Counted from the stretch's first letter, positions 34,425-48,171 are shown. The stretch is DNA of 64,000 bases from Dreissena polymorpha (GCF_020536995.1 NC_068359.1:127024835-127088834), one strand, 5' to 3'. Notes: generated by a model from the sequence alone, not told the origin. Numbers and translations: made by a program.

Positions 34425-37400
34425 TAGTGTTAAGTAACATCAATACCAGAGCATTGTTAGACACTGGATCTTGTGTAAGTATCATTTCAGAAAGTTTTTA
34501 CAACAATAATTTTAAAAACATCAGCTTGGAGCCATTAAATGATTTACTTAACATTGAATGTGCTGATGGTAATCAGTTGCCATATCTTGGTTTTGTTGAA
34601 CTTGAAGTACACATTTGTGAAGGACTTGAGAGTTCGAAACCCAGTTATTGTTTATTTTTAGTGTCACCCGTCACAAAATATTCTTCAAAAGTACCAGTTA
34701 TTCTGGGAACCAATATTTTGAACAGATTGTTGGAAGAATGTCATGATACATGTGGTGAACAGTTTTTACAGAAAGCTAAGTTACATACACCATGGTAGTT
34801 GAGCTTTAGAGCTATTTCATTGAGAGAAAAGTCTTTGAAAAGAAACAATGGCAGAGTTGCAATTGTAAGAAGTTTGAACAGAGAGACTATTTTGTTGAAG
34901 CCAAATGAAGTAAGAAATTTTAAATGTTATACAGATAAACACATTGCTTATCCATCTTCAAGTGTTATAACTGTAGCTTGTACTGATGCACACATTCCAG
35001 ATTTCATTGATGTTGCACCTTCTGTGAATGTGTTTGAATTTGGTAAATACAATGAAATATTTGTCACATTGTCAAATTTGACAACAAACACAGTTGCTAT
35101 TCAACCTAAAGCAATTTTAGGGGAGTTACAACCTGTAACCATAGCAACGGAAATTACAAATATGAAAGAAAGTGATTTAGATTACAAAAGATCAGAAATT
35201 GTTCACAATATTGTGATCGAAAATAATGATCTACTTACTGCTGAACAAATTGTTGAAATAAAAACTTTGTTGTTAAAACATAAAGATATTTTTTCAACAA
35301 GTGATACAGATATCGGTCAGTGTTCAGAAACTACACACCGAATTGACTTGACGAATGACACACCTTTTAAATTGCGTCATAGGCGTATACCGCCTGGCAT
35401 GGTTGACGAAGTGCGTGAGAACTTAGAACAATTACACTCATGTGGTGTAATTAGACCATCAAAGTCACCATTTGCTTCACCAATTGTTTTGGTTAGGAAA
35501 CGCAATGGGAAATTAAGAATGTGTGTCGATTACAGAACTTTGAATTAAAGAACAATAAAAGACTCTTATGCTTTGCCAAGACTTGAAGAAATATTTGATT
35601 GTTTAAATGGTGCTCAAAACTTTACTACTTTGGCCATGAAGTCAGGATATCACCAAATTGAAATAGAAGAATCACATAAACAAAGAACCGCATTTACTTT
35701 AGGACCATTTGGACTTTGGGAGTTTAATAAATTGGCTTTTGGTTTGACGAATTCGCCCGCCACATACCAGATAGCAATGACTGAATGTCTTGGTGATTTA
35801 AACATGAAAATTTGTGTCGTTTTTATTGACGATATTATTATTTATAGCAAAACTTACAAAGAACATTTGGATAATATAGAACAAGTATTTGAACGTTTAA
35901 AATCTTGGAATTTGAAGCTTGCACCTGAAAAGTGTAAATTTTTAAGAAATAATGTATCTTTTCTGGGTCATGTTGTGGGCAGTGATGGAGTAAAAACTGA
36001 CCCTGAAAAAATTGATAAAAGTTAGTAAGTGGCCAACACCTACAAATCTAGATGAACTTCGAAGTTTCCTTGCTTTTGCAGGATATTATCGTCGTTTTGT
36101 AAAAGATTTCAGCACCATTACACGTTGTTTGGCGGATTTACTTCCACCCACTAATGAAAAAAAAAAGGAAATTGAAGTCTAAAAAAGAATGGCAATGGGG
36201 TGCAGATCACCAGAAAAGTTTTGAACTTTTGAAAGGTATTATAACTTTTTCGTCGGTATTGGCATATCCCAATTTTAAACTTCCTTTTGAATTGCATACT
36301 GATGCTTCTTCCAAAGGACTTGGTGCAATTTTATATCAAGAACAAGATGGGCTCAAACGCGTAATTTCATACGCTAGTAGATCTTTGTCCCCATCTGAAA
36401 AAAACTACTCAGCTTTTAAATTAGAGTTTTTAGCTCTAAAATGGGCAGTAACAGAAAAGTTTTCTGATTACTTGACCAACAATCACTTTCGTGTGTTAAC
36501 AGATAATAATCCGTTAACATATATTTTAACAACTGCTAAATTAGATGCTACTGGCCAACGTTGGGTATCAGCATTAAGTTCTTTTTCTTTTGACATTCAA
36601 TACCGTAGAGGTATAAATAACAAAGATGCGGATGCTATGAGCCGTTATCCATATTCTCAACTGGAGTCAGGTAAGTATTCAATGGACACTGATGTAGTGA
36701 ATGCAATATGTGGTTGTATTTCACCACCATTTGTAGAACTACTGCCATCAATGAATGTCAATATTGTTGAAATTACTGAAAATCCTGGAAAGCCAATGAC
36801 TCAAATTGAACAAAGATAAATTAGAAAACAACAAAGAATGGATCCTTTAATTGACAAATGGAGAATAGCCACCATCGATAAAATAACTCCACAATGTTTT
36901 TCCAGAGAAGACCAAATAATGAAATTTAGTAATTTTGTCATCAAAAGAGGAATCTTATTTAGACAGATTAGGGAAAATGATGAAACTGTTGAACAATTAG
37001 TTTTACCTATAGTTTATAGGCAACAAGTTCTTTGTGGTCTACACAAGGATGTTGGTCATCCCGGAAAAGACAGAACAGCACGTTTGCTGCGAGAGCGTTT
37101 TTACTGGCCATTTATGTTAACTGATGTTGAAAACTGGATTTTAAATTGTGACAGATGTTTGAGAAGAAAAACCTCAACAAACATCAGAGCTCCATTGATA
37201 AATGTTAATACCACATATCCTTTGGAGTTAGTTTGCTTTGATTTTCTGAGTGTTGAACCTTGTAAGGGTGGATATTCAAATATTTTGTTTATTACTGATC
37301 ATTTTACTAAGTTTGCCATGGCTATACCAACAAAAAACCAAACTGCAAAAACTACTGCAGAAATATTCTATAATAATTTCATTGTGCACTATCGTATACC

Positions 37401-37640
37401 TACAAGGTTACATAGTGACCAGGGTGCCAACTTTGAATCTGAAATCATCAAAGAGTTGTGTACAATTGGAAACATAAAAAATCACATACTTCTGTTTATC
37501 ATCCACAAGGAATCTCTGGTCCAGAGCGATTCAACCGTACACTTTTAGACATGCTTGGAACATTGGAAAATTCAGAAAAACAAAATTGGAAGAAATTTGT
37601 AAACTCTTTAGTATATAGCTATAATTGCATACCTCATGAG
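34425..37640 (+). pseudogene. pol region: protease, RT, RNase H, integrase
   Basis: Protease active-site motif LLDTGS near 34456. Reverse transcriptase from about 35330: HRRIPPGM, SPFASPIVLVRKRNG, CVDYRTLN, GYHQIEI, the FIDD box near 35821 and FLGHVV. RNase H from about 36200 with HTDASSKGLGAILYQ and LTDNNPL. Integrase with an HHCC zinc-binding region near 37040-37170 (GHPGKDRTARLL, CDRCLRRK) and D,D,E core blocks CFDFL, HSDQGANFESE and GPERFNR (about 37238-37530). Domain order and motifs are typical Ty3/gypsy. Fossil; not intact. Confidence 0.92.
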
Positions 37641-38719
37641 TCCACTAAATTGTCTCCCTTTGAAGTGATGTTTGGTCGTAAACCAAAATTGTTTATTGAT
37701 GCTGTTTTTGAGAAAGCAAACCCTGATTCAAATAATAAAAAAAATCAGAATATATTGCGGATTTGCAATGTAGAATACAGAAAACCAGGGATATTGTTGA
37801 AAAACACATTGATAAAGCAAAATTTAAACAAAAGTCAGTGTATGACAGGAAAGCTAAAGCAGCTAAACTTGAAGTAGGAGACAGAGTTTTGGTCAAGATA
37901 CTTGCTTTCAAAGGAAAACATAAGATATCAGACAAATTTGAAGAAGAACTTTATACTGTAATTGAACAAATTAATGATAATGTGCCAGTTTATAAAGTTC
38001 AGGGCTTAGAAACAAAAAGTATAAAAACTCTACATCGAAATCATTTGCATTTGGTTGCAAATCAAGATGAAGAAATCATTAGGATAAATGATTCTGCAGG
38101 ACAGAAAGAACCGGTACCGGACGAGTATAAAGAAAATGTTTCTGTAAAAGAGAAACTTGATGGGGAAGAAAGTGACGTCACTGAGTCAGAAGATGAACTA
38201 GTGCAACTTGTATTTGGGGACGCCCAAACGAAAGCCGTTGTTACGGATGATCAAGTTGTAGTTCATGTATCAGATAATGGACACACTGAATGTCCAAATA
38301 CTGTCATTCAAGATGACAGTACATTTGAAAATGTTGAACATGTAGGAGTTGAAAGTGAAGACCAAGATGGTGTAAATGTAGAAGAAAGCCCTGTTCTTAC
38401 TGAAAATGTTGATGAGGTATTAGAACCAAGTACTGAAGAAAGGGAGAGTGTGCAAGTGAATGATGTAAGCGAGTCAGCGAATAAGGTTAGAGAGCGTGTT
38501 GAAGATCATGATGGAAGAGAGATACCAAAACCTGCACCAAGAAGGTCAGACAGAGTAAGAAATGTCCCAGATAGGTATAAAGATTTTAAAATGTATGCAT
38601 GTGTAAATATGCGAGAAAATTCATGGTTCACTATTCTCGAAGAGTTTATGAACAGTGAATTGATTGAAACAATGAGCCCAGATATGGTAAAACGAATTAT
38701 AAATAGTATTATGCAATAG
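37640..38719 (+). pseudogene. Integrase C-terminal and acidic tail region
   Basis: After the integrase core: HKTP-like basic segment (KQKSVYDRKAKAAKLEVGDR, VLVKILAFKGKHK, near 37820-37925) that fits the GPY/F-type C-terminal domain of gypsy integrases. Then a long acidic, low-complexity stretch (ESDVTESEDELVQLVFG and similar), ending with RRSDRVRNVPDRYKDF near 38550, a motif common at the end of gypsy Pol proteins. No envelope-like membrane protein seen. Part of the fossil. Confidence 0.75.
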
Positions 38720-39242
38720 ATTTGCAAATTCACTGTGTAATAATGATATTGTATGTGAAATTGTGTTGTTGCTTTTCATGTGTGTATTATATTGTGTTTT
38801 TTTTACAATCGGTATGCATTGTGTTGCATCAAATAGCCAGAAGTTTGATACACAATTTTATTTTATATGCTATTTTGTGTGTTTTATTTTGTTCTAAATA
38901 TGTGTTAGTCTATGTGAGGACACATATTAAAAACAGAGGAGAGCTAAATGTGCTGGCTACATGGTAAGTATTAGTAGTCTGTATCTGTAGTCTGTACAGA
39001 TCTAGTTGTAAGTATGAGTTGTATATTTGTACTTGTATAGTTAGTTACTGTACAATTGTAGTGGTAATGTATTGTAAGTTGGTGTAATGCTTACTTTATT
39101 GTATTGGTATAGTACTGTATCATAGTAAGTTTGTATTTTCTTATGTAAGACAGACTGTGTTATGTGACAGGGACAATTCTTGTGACATTTGACAAATATT
39201 ATGGACATACACATGTTATGATGAGGACATCATTTCTGAGCT

Positions 39243-39250
39243 GGGGGAAG
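39243..39250 (+). other. Polypurine tract
   Basis: GGGGGAAG directly abuts the 3' LTR start TGTGTAACC, as required for plus-strand priming. Confidence 0.8.
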
Positions 39251-40076
39251 TGTGTAACCAGTCACAAATTCTATTTAAAAGTTGTCTCCCTTGTGTGCAT
39301 AGTGGTTTTTAGCCTATTTTCTTTCCTGTACATTGAATCTGTTGGGCAAGTTTTCTTTCCCGCTCTGGCAGTAGTATTTCATGGATTGAACTGGAAGGAC
39401 AAATTATTTTTTTTCAAATGTAATTTAAGAGCCGTGCTTCTTTGAGGTTAGTATAAGTCTCTTTGTTGCAATAGTGTTTTTATAAAGATTGTGGCTAATT
39501 AATTTGTGTTGTACAAGTAATTATCTAATATATTGTGCATTTTTATTAATTTGTAATGTGTTTCCGCGACTTGGCAAAATGGCAGCACTTCTCAGAATTG
39601 CTCTTTCCTATCTTAGTCACTATTTCTGTATGCTTTATTAGCACATGAATTTAACTTGCAGAGCTTAACATCTTCACGGAGAATCCTGTGTGTAAGTGTG
39701 TGAGGGTAAAGCAGCCATTCCATAAATGGTAAGAATATTGAAATATTGTTAAAGTCATGAATGTATTATAAAAGCGGATATGTATGTTTTATATTGATCA
39801 TTATATGGTTTTCTATGCAACTTTGTATAAAAGCCACTAGATGACCATCATGTTATTATGTATGTTATTTTACTATAATTTGTGTTATTATTAATTTCAG
39901 GTTGTCTTCATATCTGGAATTCAACATTGAATATTGAATATGTAGCACTATAATAAAGTATAAACCAACCTTATAAAAGGTTTACATGTCTTAAATCTTC
40001 CTGAACATTAACGAAACCGCACTTGTGGAACAATATAATTAGGTATAATTAATATATAAATACCACCAGTGTTACA
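39251..40076 (+). repeat. 3' LTR (long copy)
   Basis: Starts TGTGTAACCAGTCACAAATT, ends CCAGTGTTACA. It contains AATAAAG near 39953 as a likely poly(A) signal, and GT/AG-like sites (GGTAAGAATAT near 39729, TTAATTTCAGG near 39900). Ends inferred from matching termini to the 5' copy. Confidence 0.65.
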
Positions 40077-40199
40077 AATATTTCTTCGTTTAGGTGCTTA
40101 AGAGAATAACAATATATTTTGCAATATAAGACTATTTAAATCATCAGATCTTTGACGAGTAACTATTGTCAAATTTAGGTACCAAACCAATTGTTCAAT

Positions 40200-40450
40200 G
40201 TCACCTGCCAATTATTTTACATCTGTCGTGCCCATTTTAAACTTCTAATTAAGCCATTGAGACCTACATAGGCAGCGGCTCTTAACGATGTGTACAACTT
40301 TTTAAAAGGATCATTGGGAAATCTGATTACAATCTGCCAAGTGATTATTGAGATGTAATTAAAGGCACAATGTTGACGACAAACGGTGAAAGACACTCGA
40401 CGAAGGCCATCGGTTAAGCTCCAACAACAGGAATTCACCGTGGGCACTTA
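40200..40450 (-). mobile_element. Degraded family F end
   Basis: GGCACAATGTTGACGACAAACG, GACACTCGACGAAGGC and AGCTCCAACAACAG follow the plan of the F tail (AAATGTTGACGACGAACGAC, AGCTCACCATGAGCACG). Weak, old copy. Confidence 0.35.
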
Positions 40451-40809
40451 TTTCTCATATAAGGTTATGTCATAAAGTGCAACCCAGTTCAAACAGATAT
40501 ACATAGTGTTTATTGTTCAAATAGTACATTTATTATAATGCAAGAGTCATATAAATTTTCTGTATTAACGTCATGTGTCACAGTAATGTATCGTTAGTAT
40601 AAACATGCCGTTGCAACAATAAGAAAAGCTTTGGTTTGGACAATGGCATATACTTTGGTTTTCCGTATTGATTACCACATTGTTGGCAAATACGTTTTTG
40701 TACATCTTTTCAATTAAGCCTAAATTTGTTCATATTGAGCTTACATGAGTTATAATACAAATGCCAAACACAAATTTTTTAAAAAGTTCAAATCAATAAA
40801 TCCACAAAA

Positions 40810-42700
40810 ACAAGAGGGCCATGGTTTCCCTGGGTCGCTCACCTGAGTAGGAGTAATATTAAGCATGGATTGTTGACGTTTTTTTGTGAAAAGAAAGAGT
40901 TTGTTGTTTTGGCCGATATATAAATATATGCGTTATTAGGTGGATTTTGTGTTTTTTTAATGCTTTTTACAATAGACATTGCTTCCCATTGCAACACATG
41001 TTTATTTTTGATAAATGTGATATGAGGACAGTAATTTAATAATGTGCATAATCAGCAAAAGATAATGGAAATTCATAGTTTTCACAAATTGTAGTCAATC
41101 TTTGAGATCATTATATAAGCATCTCTGCAGCTGAGGATGTTATACTGAATGACTTGTTTTTGCAAGAACAGCTGTAGATACAGTAAACAACTGTATTTGT
41201 TCAATAGATTGAGTGTTCATATAAGAGTTTTTGGATAATTAAATACAATATGTTGAATTGCTATCATATATCAAAGTATATTATAAGGAAGTAAATAAGT
41301 ATGATAATATCTACTAGAAATTCGACCTTGATTTTCTTTTTAGGTACCAAACATTTGACACTTAATCTTTCTCATAGTCAAAATCTAGAAGTAAACACAC
41401 ACAAAATTTAAAAATGCATCATATCCAAACAAATGTCGAACTATTTGGAATTTGAATGCACAAAAAGCAGCATAAATACATTACTTTTGCAAAAACAACT
41501 TTCAAAACAACTATTTAAACGAACAGTTTTGTGCTTCTTAAAAATTTGATTAATTGTTGTTGTTTTTTATAACCCAATCGTTCACATTTTGGACAAAGTC
41601 TGTTTTTTAACTACAAGAACAATTTTTAGACTCGCCTTGCAATGATAATTCGAATTGGAACAACAATAAAACCTGTTAAAATCACAAATCTTTGATAATC
41701 ACACACAAACTACTGAATGACTGCAAACTGTATACTATGAGCAGTCTATCTTATCAGTGGTGACCATCTTACATTATCATCATCTTCTTCATTGTGAACC
41801 AACATCCTCAATACAACAAGAGTGTTACCATGGTTTTAATATAGCCACATAAGTAAAAACTGCCTCGCCCCCTGTTGGCAATATTTTTCAACTAACTGTA
41901 ACCATTTTAGAACTCGGCCGAGCTATCATAAGAAGAAATGTTCTGACCAATTTAAATGAAGATTGGACTATAAATGAGACTTCCAGATGGTTAACAAGGT
42001 GTTACTATAGCCATAATTGGAAAAATACCTTGCCCCCTGGCGGCCATATTTTTCAACGGATCGGAACCATTTTCAAACTCAACTGACCTATCCTTGAATT
42101 GAGAAAATTTGTATGACCAAGTTTCATGAAGATTGAACTATAAATGTGACTTTTAGAGTCTTAACAAGGTTTTACTATAGCCATATAAGGAAAACTGCAC
42201 CGCCCCCTGGCGGCCATGTTTCTCATCATACCGGAACCAATGTCAACCTCAGCCTAGCTGTCATAAAAACAAATCTTATCAAGTTTCATGAAGATTGGAC
42301 TATAAATGTGACTCCTAGAGTGTTAACAAGGTTTTACTATAGCCACATCAGCTTAACTGCCCCCCCCCCCTGATTTTTTTCAACTGACCAGAACCATTTT
42401 CAAACTCAGCTGAGGTATTATTGGGACTGACAAAGCTGATGAAGATTAGACAATAAATTTGACCACAAGTTTTATCAAGCCTTTTCTTTAATTTGGCCAA
42501 ATGACCTAGTTTTTAACCTCACGCGACCCAGTTTCAAACTCGACCATGATATCATTGGGACAAATCTTCTGACCAAGTTTCATAAAGATTAGAAAATTAA
42601 TGTGGCCTCTAGAGTGTTAACAAGGCAAAATGTTGACGACGAACGACAGACAAAAGCTGATCTTAAAAGTTCACCATAAGCACGTTGTGCTCGACTAAAG
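40810..42700 (+). mobile_element. Family F element
   Basis: Starts ACAAGAGGGCCATGG and TCGCTCACCTGAGTAGG. From 41825 it has about five units (TGCCCCGCCCCCTGGCGGCC-type, TTTCATGAAGATTGGACTAT, GTGTTAACAAGG, TTACTATAGCCA) of about 165-170 bp. Ends ATGTTGACGACGAACGACAG, TTCACCATAAGCACGTTGTG. About 1 kb of AT-rich spacer separates head and units. Non-coding. Confidence 0.75.
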
Positions 42701-43004
42701 CATGCTCTTTGTAAGGGGTATGGGCATCATGTTGTGACTTAATATCGATCGCAAGACATTTTTACAGTTTTAAAAGAATTGATACAGTAGCTGCAGATGT
42801 CCATTGTGTGAACATGTGAACGAACACTGATGCCCACATCGACAAGAAAGATGACTAATTATATATTTTAAAGATGACAGGCATACATGAAATATAATAT
42901 AACTTTAATTGAGCATTGAATTTATATTCTGAAAAACAAACAACACCAGTATTTAAATCATAGCAGTCTTTCAAACTGTATATACAGGTCAAATCTCATA
43001 AACA
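42701..43004. other. Unassigned spacer
   Basis: Between families F and H; nothing recognised. Confidence 0.5.
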
Positions 43005-43868
43005 AGACACCGTCGGAGACGGGTGATGCTCCCTAAAGGTTTGTTTTGTCACAATATTGCACTATATATTCAGATAAAAGGAAACGTCTTGAGGGGCATA
43101 ACTTTGGACAAAATAATACGATGGATGGTTTAGCAACTTAAAAATGTCAAAGGGCCATAACTCTCTAAATTAATCATCTCACCAGAACCCAAAAATAACA
43201 TGCGCATCCCCTCAAGGTAGTTAAGCTTCCCATACAGCTTCATTGTATTCCAGTCAGTAGTTTGGGAGAAATAGCCCGGACAAGAATTGCACTATATGTA
43301 CAGTTTATAAAAAATTTCAAAGGGCCATAACTCTGTGAAAAATCATCCGACCATAACCGGCTAATAATATGCACATCTCCTGTTGGTAGTAAAGCTTCCC
43401 ATAAAGTTTCATTGAATTCCCATGATAAGTTACTGAGAAATAGCTCGTACAAGAATTGCACTTTATGAACAATAGAAAATTTCGAGGACCATAACTCTGT
43501 AAAAAAACAACCGACGAGAACCGGCTGATAATATGCATATCTCCTCTTGGTAGTGAAACTTCCCATATAGTTTCATTGAATTCCAGTCATTAGTTGCTGA
43601 GAAATCGCCCGGACATGAATTGCACTATATGTTCAGTTAATAGAAATCAAAGATCCATAACTCTGTGAAAAATCATCCGACCAGAACCGGCTGACAATAT
43701 GCACATCTCCTCTTGGTAGTGAAGCATCCAATAAAGTTTAATTAAATTCTGGTCATTAATTGCTGAGAAATAGCCCGGACAAAAATTGTGCACGGACGGA
43801 CGGTCACACACACCGACAGACGAAGCGGCGACTATATGGTTCCCCAAAATCTTTGGGGGAGCATAAAA
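43005..43868 (+). mobile_element. Family H element with about 165-bp tandem core
   Basis: Starts ACAAGACACCGTCGGAGACG. Four units with CCATAACTCTGTGAAAAATC (about 43155, 43325, 43489, 43655; steps 164-170 bp), each followed by AATATGCACATCTCC and GCCCGGACAAGAATTGCAC. Ends CACGGACGGACGGTCACACA and hairpin CCCCAAAATCTTTGGGGGAG-CATAAAA. Non-coding. Confidence 0.8.
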
Positions 43869-44740
43869 AAGCATATACATGTTAATATTTTGCTGAGCAC
43901 TTAACAAATACTGGATAAAGGCCAATAACCTCCTCGCTCATGAAAACCACTTCGATATTCCATAAATATGCTCAAGCTAGAAACGTTATTAACACAGCTT
44001 GTCAACACATTTAACACCCATCTGATGAGCAGCAAAACAGTTAAATTGGATCTCCACAGCTTTGGAACACTTTTACTTGCAACGCTCACCCGTAGTATGC
44101 TCCAGTCATATATCATAATTCAATTAAATAAAATTGATAAGAGTATATGACTTAAATTATGTATTGTGAGTCATCTGTTTTTTTAGCCACATTTGTTATT
44201 TGAATATTGCAACAAAAAATATATAGTATGAGAAATAACACAATAATGTAACAAACTCAGATTTTATAACAAAAATGTATGCAATACAGCTTAACTTCTA
44301 AAGATATTTATATAATAAAGAAGTCAATGACATTCAAAGAATGCAATTTAGTTAATTTGCACTACCTTTAATATACGGATTTATGAAAAGCTTTAAATAC
44401 AGTTAATTAATACAGTTAATTGAAGCTACTGCATATGGTTTAGTTTCTTAGTTGTTTATTTTAATATTCTACAAAAGCATATGCGTGTTAAGTATCCAGT
44501 ATATAATATACTCTTAAAGGTGAAACTATTACTTTTGTAAATATATACCAGTTACAAGCAAGAGTATAACTTTAGAGGATATCATATACCATAACAAGAA
44601 AAGAGATGCTTAATGTCAACAGACCTTTAAAGTTTATGTAAGTAATGTAAAGAGAAATGAAGGCTCATTGAATCACATTAAAACTTATAGTATAATACAA
44701 TTGCATGTTATTTTGTGCTGTAAAAACATACTAAATCTAG
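43869..44740. other. Unassigned AT-rich DNA
   Basis: No gene or repeat recognised. Confidence 0.5.
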
Positions 44741-45474
44741 ACAAGAGGGCCTGAAAGGCCCAAAGTCGCTCACCTGAGATTCAAAGGAACTGATCTGTTC
44801 TGTGCAGCCCAAGATGTCATTAGAACAAAATGTTCTTACCAACTTTCATGACTAGTGAACATCCTGGCAGCCTCGTTTTTCAACAGACCAGAACCATTTT
44901 CATACACATCCAAAATACCATTCAAACAAATATTCTGACAAAGTTTCATGAAGATTCATAAGTCCATATAAGGAAAAATGCCCCGCCCCCTGGTGGCCAT
45001 GTTTTTCAAGAAACTGGAACCATTTTCAACTTGTCCAAGATATCATTGGGACCAATCTTCTGCCCAAGTTTCATGATGATCGGAATATAAATATGACAGT
45101 GTTAAAAAGGTTTTACTATAGCTATATAAGGAAAAATGTCACGCCCTCTTGGCGGCCATGTTTTTCCACCAACCGGAACCATTTTCGAACTCATCCAAGA
45201 TATCATTTTGAAAAATCGTCTGACCAAGTTAAATGATGATTGGACAATAAATGTGGCCTCTAGAGTGTTAATAAGGTTCAACTAAACCAATATATAGCCA
45301 TATTAGGAAAAATGCCCCACCCCTTGGTAGCCATGCTTTTAAAGCAACCAAAACCATTTTCGAACTCACACAAGCTATCTTTGGGACACATCTTCTGACC
45401 AAAGTTCATGAAGATCAGAAAATAAACGTGACCTCTAGAGTGTTAACAAGGTTTAACTATAGCCATATAAGGAA

Positions 45475-46742
45475 CAAGAGCTGTCAGAGGACAGCGCGCT
45501 CGACTATTTGAGTGCTTGACAGTATAACGTAAGCCATCATGGGGAAATTGTTCATATTCAATAATTTATAATATGATCTTTCAAAAATAAACAAAGGAAA
45601 ATTTTTACTATTTTTTTTTAGGGCGGGGTAGGGGGGTTAAGAGGGGGTATAATTTGGGGTGTGGTCATTTATTACACGATCTTTCAAAATAAAAAAAGGA
45701 AAAGAACAATTTTTGGGGGGTAATGGGGTATAATGTGCGGTGCGGTCATTTATTAGATGATGTTTCATAATTTAAAAAAAATAACAAAATACAAGGGCTG
45801 TTTGTAAAACATGCATGCCCCCCATATGGGCTGTCCGTTGTACTGGCAGCCATTGTGTGAATGCGACTTTTGTCACTGTGATCTTGACCTTTGACCTAGT
45901 GACCGGGAAATCAATAGGGGTCATCTGCAAGTCACGATCAATGTACCTATGAAGTGTCATGATCCTAGGCAAAAGCGTTCTTGAGTTATCATCCGAAAAT
46001 CATTTTACTATTTCGGGTCACCGTGACCTTGACCTTGTGACCTCAAAATCAATAGGGGTCATCTGCGAGTCATGATCAACCTACCTATGAAGTTTTATGA
46101 TCCTAGGCATATGCGTTCTTGAGTTATCATCCGAAAATCATTTTACTATTTTGGGTCACCGTGACCTTGACCTTTGACCTAGTGACCTGAAAATCAATAG
46201 GGGTCATCTGCAAGTCATGATCAATCTACCTATAAAGTTTCATGATCCTAGGCATATGCGTTCTTGAATTATCATCCGAAAATCATTTTACTATTTCGGG
46301 TCACCGTGACCTTGACCTTTGACCTCAAAATCAATAGGGGTCATCTGCGAGTCATGAGCAATCTACACATGAAGTTTCATGATCCTAGGCGTATGCGTTC
46401 TTGAGTTATCATCCGGAAACCATTTTACTATTTCGGGTCACCGTGACCTTGACCTTTGACCTAGTGACCTCAAAATCAATAGGGTTCATCTGCGAGTCAT
46501 GATCAATCTACCCATGAAGTTTCATGATCCTAGCCCCAAGCGTTCTTGAGTAATCATCCGAAAACCACCTGGTGGACGGACCGACCTACCGACCGACCGA
46601 CCGACCGACATGAGCAAAGCAATATACCCCCTCTTCTTCGAAGGGGGGCATAAAAATTGGGGGGGGGGGGGTTGGGGCGCTTAAGGAAACGCCAACGCCG
46701 ACGCCGGGGTGAGTAGAATACATATATATAATAGTCCAGCTA
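45475..46742 (+). mobile_element. Family B element nested in F, itself carrying A
   Basis: Starts CAAGAGCTGTCAGAGGACAG (CGCGCTCGACTATTTGAGTG next), has two G-rich units (GGGGGTATAATTTGGGGTGT), and ends GCCGACGCCGGGGTGAGTAG then AGTCCAGCTAAAA. Family A occupies 45792-46655. Non-coding. Confidence 0.75.
45792..46655 (+). mobile_element. Family A element nested in B
   Basis: Head CAAGGGCTGTTTGTAAAACA; five units of about 120-145 bp with TGACCTTGACCTTTGACC and GTTTCATGATCCTAGGC; CGACCGACCGACCGACCGAC run; hairpin CCCCCTCTTCTTCGAAGGGG and GGCATAAAA. Units are similar to each other, suggesting recent homogenisation. Confidence 0.85.
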
Positions 46743-47411
46743 AAAATGCCCCTCCCCCATGTTTTTCATCAACCCGCATCATTTTTGAACTCGTCAAAGA
46801 TATTATTGGGATGAATCTTCTGACCAAGTTTTATGAAGATCGGACAATAAATGTGGCCTCTAGAGTGTTAAGAAGATTTACTATAGCCATATATAGCCTT
46901 ATAAGGAAAAATGACCCGTCCCTTGGCAGCCATGTTTTTCAAGCGAACATTACCATTTTCAAACTCATCCAAGATATAATTGAGACCAATCATCTGACCA
47001 CATTTCCATGAAGATTGGACAATAAATGTGGCCTCTTGAGTTTTAACAAAGTTTAACTAAATCTACATAAGGAAAAATGCCCAGCCCCATGGTGGCCATG
47101 TTTTTAAAGCAACCGAAACCATTTTTTACTCATCCAAGATATGATTGGGACAAATCTTCTGACCAAGTTTCATGAAGATCGGAAATTAAATGTGGCCTCT
47201 AGAGTGTTAACAAGGTTTTACTATAGCCAAATAAAGAAAAATGGCTCTCCCCCTGGCGGCCATGTTTTTCAACCAACCAGCATCATTTTTGAGCTCGTCA
47301 AACATATTATTGGGATTAATCTTCTTACCAAGTTTCATGAAGATTGGAAATAAATGTGGCCTCTAGAGTGATAATAACGTTTTACTATAGTCATATATAG
47401 CAATATAAGGA

Positions 47412-48171
47412 ATAACAGTGCCAAACTGTCAAAAGATACACCCGTTCGAAGGTTTTGGACACCATGCTCAATGCTTAAAATGCACTAAGTGACCTCGAGA
47501 CCTAGTTATCGACCCGGCATGACCCATATTTGAACTTAACCTAGATATCATTTAGATGTAACATCTGACCAAATTTGGTGAAGATCAAATGAAAACTACT
47601 TCAATTAGAGAGCGGACACCATGCTAAATGCTTGAAATGCAACATATGACCTTGTTACCTCGTTTTTGACCAGGCATGACCTATATTCGAACTTGACCTA
47701 CATATCATCTAGACACAACTTCTGACCAAATAAGGTGAAAATCAGATGAAAACTACTTCAATTAGAGAGCGGACACCATGCTAAATGCTTGAAATGCACT
47801 AAGTGACCTCGTGACCTAGTTTTTGATCTGACATGGCCCATATTTGAACTTGACCTACATATCATCTAGACACAACTTCTGACCAAATTAGGTGAAGATC
47901 AGATGAAAACTACTTCAATGAGAGAGCGGACACCATGCTTAATCCTTGAAATCCACTAAGTGACCCTTCGACCTAGTTTTTGACCCGACATGACCCATAT
48001 TCAAACTTGGCCTAGATATTGTCTAGATACAACTTCTGACCAAGTTTGGTGAAGATGGGATGAAAATTTGAATTAGAGAGCGGACACTGCTGTGGACGCC
48101 GCCCTCCCGCCGCCCACCTCCCGCCAAGGGTGAAACTATAATATGTACCGTTTTTAAAAACGGGCGTATAA
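47412..48171 (+). mobile_element. Family E element nested in F
   Basis: Starts AACAGTGCCAAACTGTCAAA; core units of 157 bp (AGCGGACACCATGCT at 47611, 47768, 47925); ends CGCCCACCTCCCGCCAAGGG, TGAAACTATAATATGTACCG and hairpin AAAAACGGGCGTATA. This is the opposite orientation of the 16367-17441 copy. Confidence 0.8.

Larger units (their letters stand above)
30923..40076 (+). mobile_element. Broken Ty3/gypsy LTR retrotransposon
   Basis: About 9.15 kb, plus orientation. Order: short 5' LTR copy, Lys-tRNA primer site, a 2.2-kb leader with an AAC-rich array, gag with a CCHC knuckle, protease, reverse transcriptase, RNase H, integrase, an acidic post-integrase tail, polypurine tract, long 3' LTR copy. 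PR-RT-RH-IN order places it in Ty3/gypsy (Metaviridae). The LTR copies begin alike (TGTGTAACCAGTCACA) and both end GTTACA, but differ greatly in length (about 103 vs 826 bp). Over the shared first 80 or so bases there are about three differences (3-4 percent), so the insertion is not recent. No clear target duplication. It is a fossil, with about half a dozen or more disabling changes. Confidence 0.92.

Noticed and set aside
40217-40447. 76-codon minus-strand frame
   Set aside because: Overlaps text resembling a degraded family F tail and has no splice or homology support.
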